64,000 nt of DNA. Source: an uncultured Oscillospiraceae bacterium. GTDB lineage: Bacteria > Bacillota > Clostridia > Oscillospirales > Oscillospiraceae. The notes under the pieces are model-generated. The model was given only the letters and a program-made list of their open reading frames with translations. It was not told the origin of the DNA and ran no database searches. Positions within the stretch are counted from its first letter, which is position 1; every line of letters starts with the position of its first letter. Of this stretch, positions 43,830 to 51,451 are shown one piece after another. The position numbers and the translations under genes are program-made. The stretch covers positions 23,931 through 87,930 of the forward strand of contig CANRFC010000007.1 in assembly GCA_947629795.1 (NCBI GenBank), given 5' to 3'.

Positions 43830-44999
43830 ATGTTCTGCCGCTACTGCGGAGCCCACATCCCCGACGATTCCCGCTTCTGCCCCAAGTGCGGGCAGACGCT
43901 GGAGCAGCCCGGCCCCACGCCTGCGCAGGACCCCGTGCCGGAGCCGCCCAAGGCCGGGTCTGCGCCCGGGGCCCGGGAGGCGGCGCCCAAGGCGGAGCCC
44001 GCCCCTAAGCGGACGCTCCCCAAGCTCCCCTTCCCCCCGGCCGCCGTGGGCGCGGTGGCCGCCGCCCTGGTGGTAGTACTGGTCCTGGGCTTTGTCCTGG
44101 ACGGCACCGGGAGCAGGCCCGCCGCCGGGAGCGGGGAGACTTCCGCTCCGGTCTCCACTTCCAGGGTCACCCCCAAGCTCACCGCCGCGCCCACCTCTGC
44201 GCCCGGGGAGACCTCTGCCCCCACTCCGGAGCCCAGCCAGGAGAGCCTTTATAAGACCGAGACCATCCGGTATGACAACGGCCGGGTCTATGAGGGACAG
44301 ACTCTGGCCGGCGTGCCCTGGGGCCAGGGGAAGATCACCTACCCCGCCGACGACAGCGTGAACCGCCTCTACTACGAGGGAGAATGGAACAACGGCGTGA
44401 AGAAGGGCCGGGGCACCATGGCCTGGTCCAGCGGCGCCGTGTATGAGGGACAGTGGGACGACGACCTGAGGGACGGGCCGGGGACCTATACCGACGGGGA
44501 CGGCAACGTGTACATCGGCACCTATGACGAGGGCAAGCGGGACGGGGAATTTACCAAGATCGACGTCTCGGGCACCATCTACGACCTGGTCTATGATCAG
44601 GGAGAGGTGGTCTCCAAGGCGGAGCGGAACAGCTCCTCCTCGGGGAGTTCCTCCGGCGCCGCCTCGGGGAGCTCTTCCGGCGGCTCTTCCGGGAGCAGCT
44701 CCGGCAGCACCTCCGGCAGTTCCTCGGGAAGCAGTTCGGGAAGTTCCTCGGGTAGTTCCTTCAGCATCTCTACCCCCAAGCCCCGGGAGCCCGTGAAGGT
44801 GAAGTGCTACAAGTGCGGCGGCGACGGGAAGATCACCTGCACTCAGTGCAACGGCAAGGGCTACCAGGTCACCTACGTCAGCTCCCCCAACTACACCGGC
44901 AAGCAAAAGACCAGTAAGGAGTCCCGCTCCACCTGCCTCAAGTGCCACGGCGCCAAGGAGATCACATGCACCAGGTGTAACGGAGAGGGAAAGAGCTGA
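43830..44999 (+). CDS. Zinc-ribbon, MORN-repeat and DnaJ-type zinc-finger membrane protein
   Basis: 389 residues. A zinc ribbon at 1-25 (C3, C6, C17, C20), a proline/alanine linker, one membrane helix (about 67-92), a threonine/serine linker, then MORN-type repeats (GRVYEGQTLAGVPWGQGKI, YYEGEWNNGVKKGRGTM, YEGQWDDDLRDGPGTY) at about 150-240. A Ser/Gly-rich stretch (about 268-316) leads to two CxxCxG-type fingers resembling the DnaJ cysteine-rich domain. No J domain. The combination is unusual; function unknown. Confidence 0.85.
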   Translation: MFCRYCGAHIPDDSRFCPKCGQTLEQPGPTPAQDPVPEPPKAGSAPGAREAAPKAEPAPKRTLPKLPFPPAAVGAVAAALVVVLVLGFVLDGTGSRPAAGSGETSAPVSTSRVTPKLTAAPTSAPGETSAPTPEPSQESLYKTETIRYDNGRVYEGQTLAGVPWGQGKITYPADDSVNRLYYEGEWNNGVKKGRGTMAWSSGAVYEGQWDDDLRDGPGTYTDGDGNVYIGTYDEGKRDGEFTKIDVSGTIYDLVYDQGEVVSKAERNSSSSGSSSGAASGSSSGGSSGSSSGSTSGSSSGSSSGSSSGSSFSISTPKPREPVKVKCYKCGGDGKITCTQCNGKGYQVTYVSSPNYTGKQKTSKESRSTCLKCHGAKEITCTRCNGEGKS

Positions 45000-45012
45000 T
45001 GGGCCGGGAGAC

Positions 45013-45061
45013 TTGCCTTTTCCCCCCGATTCCGCTATAATAGCCCTTACAGGCTATTATA
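45013..45061 (+). promoter_or_regulatory. ychF promoter with perfect inverted repeat over the -10
   Basis: TTGCCT (45013-45018), 17 bp, TATAAT (45036-45041). The -10 is the left end of a perfect 10-bp inverted repeat TATAATAGCC/GGCTATTATA (45036-45045, 45052-45061), which could bind a repressor or form the 5' end of the message. Confidence 0.7.
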
Positions 45062-45146
45062 TTGATTGGAATAATTATAGTTACCGCGGCGCTTCGCGCC
45101 TTGTGCGATAAAGAGAAAACCAAATCCGAAAGAGGGCTTTTGAACT

Positions 45147-46259
45147 ATGAAATTAGGCATCGTGGGACTGCCCAACGTGGGCAAGTCCACCCTGTTCAAC
45201 GCCATCACCAACGCCGGCGCCGAGAGCGCCAACTATCCCTTCTGCACCATCGACCCCAACGTGGGGGTGGTGGCCGTCCCCGACGCGCGGCTGGACTGGC
45301 TCTCCGCCTTCTACCAGCCCAAGAAGACCACCCCCGCCGTCATCGAGTTCGTGGACATCGCCGGCCTGGTGAAGGGGGCCAGCCAAGGGGCCGGCCTGGG
45401 CAACAAGTTCCTGGCCAACATCCGGGAGTGCTCGGCCATCGTCCACGTGGTGCGCTGCTTTGACGACGAGAACATCATGCACGTGGTGGAAAACGCCAGC
45501 GTCAACGTCCCCGTGGACCCGGTGGGGGACATTGCCACCATCGACCTGGAGCTCATCATGGCCGACGTGGAGATGGTGGAGCGGCGGATCAAGAAGGCCG
45601 AGTCGGCCGCCAAGGGGGACAAGAAGTTCCTCCACGAGGTGGAGGTCTTCACCGCCCTGCGGGACTGGCTCAATGACGGCAACTCCGCCCGGAGCTACGT
45701 GTGCGATGATGACGACGACAAGGCCCTCATCGCCACCGCCGAGCTGCTCTCCCTCAAGCCCATCATCTACGCCGCCAACCTGGATGAGGAGGGTTTTGCC
45801 GACTACGAGAACGTGGGGTATTACAAGCTGGTCTCTGAGCTGGCGGCCAAGGAGGGGGCCCAGGTCATCCCCGTGTGCGCCAAGCTGGAGGCCGAGATCG
45901 CCGAGCTCCCCCCCGAGGACAAGGCCGCCTTCCTGGAGGACCTGGGAGTCAGCGAGTCCGGCCTGGACCGGCTCATCAAGGCCAGCTACACTCTGCTGGG
46001 GCTCATCTCCTTCCTCACCGGCGGCGAGGACGAGTGCCGGGCCTGGACCATCACCAACGGCACCAAGGCCCCCCAGGCGGCGGGCAAGATCCACACCGAC
46101 TTCGAGCGGGGCTTCATCCGGGCCGAGGTCATCGCCTTCGCCGACCTGCAGCGCCTGGGGAGTATGACCGCCGCCAAGGAGAAGGGCCTGGTCCGCTCGG
46201 AAGGCAAGGAATATGTTATGAAAGATGGGGACGTGGTCCTCTTTAGGTTCAACGTGTAA
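45147..46259 (+). CDS. ychF: Redox-regulated ATPase YchF (OLA1 family)
   Basis: 370 residues. G1 GLPNVGKSTLFNAITN, G3 DIAGLVKGASQGAGLGNKF, the modified G4 typical of ATP-preferring YchF, and the C-terminal TGS domain ending EYVMKDGDVVLFRFNV. A universally conserved ribosome-associated ATPase. The promoter is separate from the upstream gene; rpiB follows 16 bp later. Confidence 0.96.
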   Translation: MKLGIVGLPNVGKSTLFNAITNAGAESANYPFCTIDPNVGVVAVPDARLDWLSAFYQPKKTTPAVIEFVDIAGLVKGASQGAGLGNKFLANIRECSAIVHVVRCFDDENIMHVVENASVNVPVDPVGDIATIDLELIMADVEMVERRIKKAESAAKGDKKFLHEVEVFTALRDWLNDGNSARSYVCDDDDDKALIATAELLSLKPIIYAANLDEEGFADYENVGYYKLVSELAAKEGAQVIPVCAKLEAEIAELPPEDKAAFLEDLGVSESGLDRLIKASYTLLGLISFLTGGEDECRAWTITNGTKAPQAAGKIHTDFERGFIRAEVIAFADLQRLGSMTAAKEKGLVRSEGKEYVMKDGDVVLFRFNV

Positions 46260-46275
46260 TAGGGAGGATTTTTTG

Positions 46276-46737
46276 ATGAAGATCGCCATTGGCAACGACC
46301 ACGCGGCGGTGGAGCTGAAGTGGGCCGTGAAGGAGCACCTGGAGAGCCGGGGGATCGAGGTGGTCAACGTGGGCACCGACACCGCGGACAGCTTCCCCTA
46401 CGCCGTCAGCGGCTTCAAAGTGGGAAAGCTGGTGGCCTCGGGAGAGGTGGACGGCGGCGTGCTCATCTGCGGCACCGGCGTGGGCATCTCCCTGGCCGCC
46501 AACAAGGTCAAGGGGGTCCGGGCCTGCGTGTGCAGCGAGCCGGTGACCGCCGCCCTCACCAAGCGGCACAACAACGCCAATATCATCGCCTTCGGCGCCC
46601 GGATCGTGGGTGTAGAGACCGCCAAGGCCATCGTAGACGCCTGGCTGGACGCCCGTTTTGAGGGCGGCCGGCACGAGGCCCGGGTGGCCATGCTCACCGA
46701 GATCGAGGAGACCGGAGGGCTGAAAGCGGCGGAATAA
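46276..46737 (+). CDS. rpiB: Ribose-5-phosphate isomerase B
   Basis: 153 residues from the ATG behind GGGAGG. Begins MKIAIGNDHAAVELKWAV, with the catalytic cysteine in GGVLICGTGVGISLAANK, RHNNANIIAFGARIVG and FEGGRHEARV. RpiB interconverts ribose-5-P and ribulose-5-P; related LacAB-type isomerases act on other sugar phosphates, so specificity is inferred. Confidence 0.92.
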   Translation: MKIAIGNDHAAVELKWAVKEHLESRGIEVVNVGTDTADSFPYAVSGFKVGKLVASGEVDGGVLICGTGVGISLAANKVKGVRACVCSEPVTAALTKRHNNANIIAFGARIVGVETAKAIVDAWLDARFEGGRHEARVAMLTEIEETGGLKAAE

Positions 46738-46752
46738 CGGGCAAACCCCACG

Positions 46753-46792
46753 GGGCGCGCTGTCCAAAGGACGGCGCGCCCTTTCCTTTTTT
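46753..46792 (+). terminator. Terminator of ychF-rpiB
   Basis: A 13-position stem with one mismatch (46753-46765 with 46769-46781), AAA loop, then T-rich tract. Confidence 0.85.
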
Positions 46793-46851
46793 CATATTTT
46801 CCCCTCTGCGCTCATATACCAGTTTCAGGAACGCATTGGGGAGTGTTGCGC

Positions 46852-47100
46852 GTGAAAGGGAACATGGAAGAGCGGGCCGTCAAGCTCGCCCAGTACATCA
46901 TAGAAAACCGGGCCACCGTCCGCTCGGCCGCGGCCAAGTTCGGGGTCTCCAAGAGCACGGTCCACAAGGACATCCGGGAGCGGCTGCCCGCCTTCAACCG
47001 CCCCCTCTATCTCCAGGCCAAGGCGGTGCTGGACGAGAACAAGGCCCAGCGGCACATCCGGGGGGGCATCGCCACCCGGCGGAAGTACAAGGGAAAATGA
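46852..47100 (+). CDS. spoIIID: Sporulation regulator SpoIIID
   Basis: 82 residues from a GTG at 46852 (GGGGAG 8 nt upstream); a GTG three codons earlier and the ATG at 46864 are alternatives. The helix-turn-helix reads TVRSAAAKFGVSKSTVHKDI, nearly identical in pattern to Bacillus SpoIIID, followed by RERLPAFN and HIRGGIATRRKYKGK. It switches mother-cell genes after sigmaE. A CATATA element at 46813 might belong to a sigmaE promoter, but the -10 is poor. Confidence 0.95.
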   Translation: MKGNMEERAVKLAQYIIENRATVRSAAAKFGVSKSTVHKDIRERLPAFNRPLYLQAKAVLDENKAQRHIRGGIATRRKYKGK

Positions 47101-47122
47101 CCCCCAACAGGGGAAAATGCGC

Positions 47123-47156
47123 GGGGGCGGTCCACCTTTGGGCCGCCCCCTTTCCG
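47123..47156 (+). terminator. Terminator of spoIIID
   Basis: GGGGGCGG (47123-47130) pairs with CCGCCCCC (47143-47150), followed by a short T-rich tract. Confidence 0.65.
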
Positions 47157-47181
47157 TTTCCCGGGAAATTCCCCCGCCGCC

Positions 47182-47210
47182 TTGAAATTTGACGAAAAAA
47201 ATGCTATCAT
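47182..47210 (+). promoter_or_regulatory. miaB promoter
   Basis: TTGAAA (47182-47187), 17 bp, TATCAT (47205-47210), 37 bp before the miaB start. Confidence 0.65.
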
Positions 47211-47247
47211 TTATCAGTTAGACTATACCCCAAAGGGAGGGCTCCCC

Positions 47248-48666
47248 ATGGACGTGAAAACCACCCGCATCTCCCCCGCCGACATCGAGCGCCAGCGGGA
47301 GTTCTGCGAGAAAATACACGAGCGCTCCGCCGCCCTGCCCGCAGCCCCCCTGGCCTACGTGGACACCTACGGCTGCCAGCAGAACGAGGCCGACTCCGAG
47401 CGCATCCGGGGCTACCTCCGGGAGATGGGCTACGGCTTTACCCAGGACGAGAACGCCGCCGACGTCATCGTCATCAACACCTGCGCCATCCGGGAGCACG
47501 CCGAGGACCGGGTCTTCGGCAACATCGGCGCCCTGGTCCACGCCAAGCGGCGCCACCCGGGGCAGATCATCTGCCTGTGCGGCTGCATGGCCCAGGAGCC
47601 CCGGGTGGCCGAGAAGATCCGGGCGTCCTACCGCCATGTGGACATGGTCTTCGGCCCCCACGCCCTGTGGAAATTCCCCGAGCTTTTGTACCGGGTGGTC
47701 ACCAGAAGGGGCCGGGTGTTTGAAAACACCGATGAGCCCGGAAACATCGCCGAGGGCATCCCCACCGTCCGGCAGGACGCCGTGAAGGGCTGGGTGTCCA
47801 TCATGTACGGCTGCAACAACTTCTGCTCCTACTGCATCGTGCCCCACGTCCGGGGCCGGGAGCGCTCCCGCCTGCCTGAGGACGTGCTTGCCGAGTGCCG
47901 GGAGATGGTGGAGGCCGGGTACAAGGACATCACCCTCCTGGGCCAGAACGTGAACTCCTACGGGAAGGACCTGGGCCTGGACATGGACTTTGCCGACCTC
48001 CTGGAGGCCGTCAACGCCATCCCCGGGGACTTCCTCATCCGCTTTATGACCTCCCACCCCAAGGACGCCTCCCAGAAGCTCTTTGAGACCATGGCCCGGT
48101 GCGAGAAGGTGGCCCCGGTGTTCCATCTCCCCTTCCAGTCGGGCAACGACCGGGTGCTGAAGGAGATGAACCGCCACTATGACCGCTCGGGCTACCTGGA
48201 CAAGGTCCGCCGGCTCCGGGAGCAGATCCCCGACGTGGTCATCACCTCCGACGTGATCGTGGGCTTCCCCGGGGAGACCACCGCCGAGTTTGAGGACACC
48301 CTTTCCCTGGTGGAGGAGGTCCGTTTCGACGCCCTCTTTACCTTCATCTTCTCCCCCCGGGAGGGCACCCCGGCGGCAAAAATGGACGACCCCATGCCCA
48401 TGGAAGAGAAGAAGGCCAACTTCCAGCGGCTGGTGGACGCCCAGAACGCCATCTCAGCGGAAAAGCACGCCGCCTACATCGGAAAGACGGTGCGCTGCCT
48501 GGTGGACGGGGTGTGCGGCGAGGAGGGCTTTGCTCTCACCGCCCGGACCCCCGGCAACCGCCTGGTGCGCCTGGAGCGCGGGGACGAGAGCCTCATCGGC
48601 ACGTTCCAAAACGTAGCCATCACCGGCTCCAACACCTGGTCCCTGTGGGGAAGGCTGGCTACCTGA
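47248..48666 (+). CDS. miaB: tRNA-2-methylthio-N6-isopentenyladenosine synthase MiaB
   Basis: 472 residues behind AAAGGGAGGG. N-terminal MTTase cysteines (VDTYGCQQNEADSE, NTCAIREHAEDR, CLCGCMAQ), radical SAM CNNFCSYCIVP, and a C-terminal TRAM domain from about 405 (IGKTVRCLVDGV). It methylthiolates A37 of tRNAs reading UNN codons. Precedes mutS, the usual clostridial arrangement. Confidence 0.95.
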   Translation: MDVKTTRISPADIERQREFCEKIHERSAALPAAPLAYVDTYGCQQNEADSERIRGYLREMGYGFTQDENAADVIVINTCAIREHAEDRVFGNIGALVHAKRRHPGQIICLCGCMAQEPRVAEKIRASYRHVDMVFGPHALWKFPELLYRVVTRRGRVFENTDEPGNIAEGIPTVRQDAVKGWVSIMYGCNNFCSYCIVPHVRGRERSRLPEDVLAECREMVEAGYKDITLLGQNVNSYGKDLGLDMDFADLLEAVNAIPGDFLIRFMTSHPKDASQKLFETMARCEKVAPVFHLPFQSGNDRVLKEMNRHYDRSGYLDKVRRLREQIPDVVITSDVIVGFPGETTAEFEDTLSLVEEVRFDALFTFIFSPREGTPAAKMDDPMPMEEKKANFQRLVDAQNAISAEKHAAYIGKTVRCLVDGVCGEEGFALTARTPGNRLVRLERGDESLIGTFQNVAITGSNTWSLWGRLAT

Positions 48667-48700
48667 CCGTGTCCGCCCCTGGCCCCTTGACCTTTCCCCA

Positions 48701-48775
48701 CGGGCGGATGAGGACATCCGCCTCTACGATTTGAACGGACCCGCCCCCGTAGGGGCCGATGTCCTCATCGGCCCG
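48701..48775. repeat. Inverted pair of REP-like palindromes (REPIN-like)
   Basis: Two 27-bp palindromic units, 48701-48727 (minus) and 48749-48775 (plus), face each other across 21 bp between miaB and mutS. Both read GTAG...GCCCG when oriented; they agree at 24 of 27 positions and two of the three differences are a compensating base pair in the stem. A third unit lies at 27424-27450. Confidence 0.7.
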
Positions 48776-48841
48776 CTCCCCACGATGCGCCGCAGGAGCG
48801 TATGGATAGAAACAGACAAACAAAAAGGCAGGTGGCCGACC

Positions 48842-51427
48842 ATGGCCGAAGGCACTCCCATGATGCTCCAATATGAGAAGATCAAGGCAGACCATCCGGA
48901 CTGCCTGCTCTTCTACCGCCTGGGCGACTTCTACGAGATGTTCAACGAGGACGCCAAGATCGCCTCCAAGGAGCTGGAGCTCACCCTCACCACCCGGGAC
49001 CGCTCCCGCCCCCCCGAGGAGCAGACCCCCATGTGCGGGGTGCCCTATCACGCCGTGGACGCCTACCTCTCCCGGCTCATCGCCAAGGGCTACAAGGTGG
49101 CCATCTGCGAGCAGATGGAGGACCCCGCCACCACCAAGGGCCTGGTGGACCGGGACGTCATCCGCATCGTCACCCCCGGCACGGTCATCGAGGAGACCAT
49201 GCTGGAGGAGGGAAAGAACAACTTCCTGTGTGCCGTGTGCCTGGAGGGGGAGTCGGTGGGCCTGGGCTTTGCTGACCTGTCCACCGGTGAGGTCTCCTGC
49301 ACCGGTTTTTCCGGCCCCGGCTGGCGGGAGCACATGGAAAACGAGCTGGGCCGCTTTGCCCCCCGGGAGGTCCTCCTCTCCCCCGCGGCCTGGGAGGACC
49401 AGGCCCTCCAGGACTTTCTGAAGCAGCGGCTGGAGTGCAGCGTCCAGCGGGGGGAAAAGGCCCTCTTTGACCCCGACGCCGCCCGCCGCATGGCGGACAA
49501 GCAGTTCCGCCGGGGGGGCGACACCCTCCCCGAGGGGCTGGTGTCCCAGGCGGTGGGCGGGCTCATGGCCTACCTCTACGAGACCCAGAAGACCGACCTG
49601 TCCTACATGGCCGAGGTGGTCTATTACACCACGGGAGACTTCATGGAGCTGGACCTCACGGCCCGGCGGAACCTGGAGCTCACCGAGACCCTCCGGGGAG
49701 GCGAGAAGAAGGGCAGCCTCCTCTGGGTGCTGGACAAGACGGGCACCCCCATGGGCCACCGGCTCATCCGCGCCTGGCTGGAAAAGCCCCTGCTCTCCCC
49801 GGTGACCATCGGCAAGCGCCAGGGGGCGGTCTCCGACCTGGTGGGGGACGCCGTGGCCCGCCAGGAGCTGGGCCGGGCCCTGCGGCAGGTCACTGACCTG
49901 GAGCGGCTCATCAGCCGGGTGGTCTACGGCACCGCCGGCGCCCGGGACCTGGTGGCCATCTCCCACGGCCTGGGGGCTCTGCCCGAGATCAGGAGCCTGC
50001 TCACCCCCTTCCCATCTTCCCTCCTGGGGGTCCTGCGGGAGAACCTGGACGACCTCACCGAGCTGAGAAGCCTCATCGACGCCGCCTTTGACGACGCCCC
50101 GCCCTTCTCGGTGCGGGAGGGGGGCTTCATCCGGGAGGGCTATGACCCCGAGGTGGACCGCCTGCGCTCCATCCTGAAGGGGGGCAAGGGCCTCATGGCC
50201 GAGCTGGAGGCCCAGGAGAAGGAGCGCACCGGCATTTCCCGGCTGAAGGTGGGCTACAACAAGGTCTTCGGCTACTACATCGAGGTCTCCAAGGCCAACA
50301 CGGTACCCATCCCCGACAACTACATCCGCAAGCAGACCCTGGTGGGGGCCGAGCGGTACATCACCCCCGAGCTCAAGGAGATGGAGAACACCATCCTCAC
50401 CGCCCAGGACCAGGTGGTGGCCCTGGAGTACCAGCTCTTCTGCCAGGTCCGCCAGGCCGCCGCCGAGAAGGTCTCCGAGATCCAGACCGCCGCGGCCGCG
50501 GTGGCCCAGGTGGACGTGCTGTGCTCCTTTGCCCGGGTGGCCGCCGAGAATAGCTACTGCCGGCCCCAGGTGGACCTGTCCGACGTCATCGACATCACCG
50601 AGGGCCGCCACCCCGTGGTGGAGAGGATGGGCACCGCCCTCTTCGTTCCCAACGATACCCACATGGACGGCAAGACCGAGCGGGTCCACATCATCACCGG
50701 CCCCAACATGGCGGGCAAATCCACCTACATGCGCCAGGTGGCCCTCATCGTCCTCATGGCCCAGATGGGCTCCTTTGTCCCGGCCAAGTCCGCCCGGGTG
50801 GGCATCGTGGACCGGGTCTTCACCCGCATCGGCGCCAGCGACGACCTCTCTGCCGGCCAGTCCACCTTCATGGTGGAGATGACCGAGGTCTCCGAGCTGC
50901 TGAAAAACGCCACCGCCAAGAGCCTGCTCATCCTCGACGAGATCGGCCGGGGCACCTCCACCTACGACGGCATGGCCATCGCCCGCTCGGTGCTGGAGTA
51001 CTGCGCGGACAAGAAGCGCCTGGGGTGCAAGACCCTCTTCGCCACCCACTACCACGAGATCACCGCCCTGGAGGGGGAGATCGAGGGGGTGCGCAACTAC
51101 AACATCGCCGCCAAGAAGAAAAAGGACGACATCCTCTTCCTGCGCAAGATCACCCCCGGCCCCGCCCAGGCCAGCTACGGCATCGAGGTGGCCAAGCTGG
51201 CCGGGGTGCCCGAGCGGGTCATCACCCGGGCCCGGGCCATCCTCGCCGAGCTGGAGGGCCAGGACTGGCGCCCCAGCTTCGGCGCCGCCCCCGCCGCCGG
51301 GGACCAGATCTCCCTGGAGGACGTCTCCGCCCAGGCCGTGGCCGGCAAGCTCCGGCAGACCGACGTGGACACCCTCACCCCCATCGAGGCCATGAATCTG
51401 CTCTACGAGCTGAAAAAGCAGCTTTAA
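48842..51427 (+). CDS. mutS: DNA mismatch repair protein MutS
   Basis: 861 residues from the ATG at 48842. Mismatch-wedge motif F30-Y-E32 in RLGDFYEMF, full connector, lever and clamp domains, and ATPase with Walker A TGPNMAGKST (near 619-628), LLILDEIGRGTSTYDG and ATHYHEIT. Recognises mismatches and recruits MutL, encoded 24 bp downstream. The upstream in-frame extension covers the REP-like repeat and is rejected. Confidence 0.97.
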   Translation: MAEGTPMMLQYEKIKADHPDCLLFYRLGDFYEMFNEDAKIASKELELTLTTRDRSRPPEEQTPMCGVPYHAVDAYLSRLIAKGYKVAICEQMEDPATTKGLVDRDVIRIVTPGTVIEETMLEEGKNNFLCAVCLEGESVGLGFADLSTGEVSCTGFSGPGWREHMENELGRFAPREVLLSPAAWEDQALQDFLKQRLECSVQRGEKALFDPDAARRMADKQFRRGGDTLPEGLVSQAVGGLMAYLYETQKTDLSYMAEVVYYTTGDFMELDLTARRNLELTETLRGGEKKGSLLWVLDKTGTPMGHRLIRAWLEKPLLSPVTIGKRQGAVSDLVGDAVARQELGRALRQVTDLERLISRVVYGTAGARDLVAISHGLGALPEIRSLLTPFPSSLLGVLRENLDDLTELRSLIDAAFDDAPPFSVREGGFIREGYDPEVDRLRSILKGGKGLMAELEAQEKERTGISRLKVGYNKVFGYYIEVSKANTVPIPDNYIRKQTLVGAERYITPELKEMENTILTAQDQVVALEYQLFCQVRQAAAEKVSEIQTAAAAVAQVDVLCSFARVAAENSYCRPQVDLSDVIDITEGRHPVVERMGTALFVPNDTHMDGKTERVHIITGPNMAGKSTYMRQVALIVLMAQMGSFVPAKSARVGIVDRVFTRIGASDDLSAGQSTFMVEMTEVSELLKNATAKSLLILDEIGRGTSTYDGMAIARSVLEYCADKKRLGCKTLFATHYHEITALEGEIEGVRNYNIAAKKKKDDILFLRKITPGPAQASYGIEVAKLAGVPERVITRARAILAELEGQDWRPSFGAAPAAGDQISLEDVSAQAVAGKLRQTDVDTLTPIEAMNLLYELKKQL

Positions 51428-51451
51428 CCATTGGGAAAGGAGGCGGTGAAC

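Noticed and set aside
44635..44765. Tandem nucleotide repeat
   Set aside because: It is the Ser/Gly codon run of the MORN-repeat protein's linker and is in frame, not a separate repeat element.
46811..46845. SigmaE promoter of spoIIID
   Set aside because: Only the CATATA element resembles the -35; the -10 region matches at three positions, too weak to list as a feature.
48701..48775. Possible CRISPR repeat pair
   Set aside because: The two units are inverted rather than direct, are palindromic over their whole length and have no further repeats or cas genes nearby.
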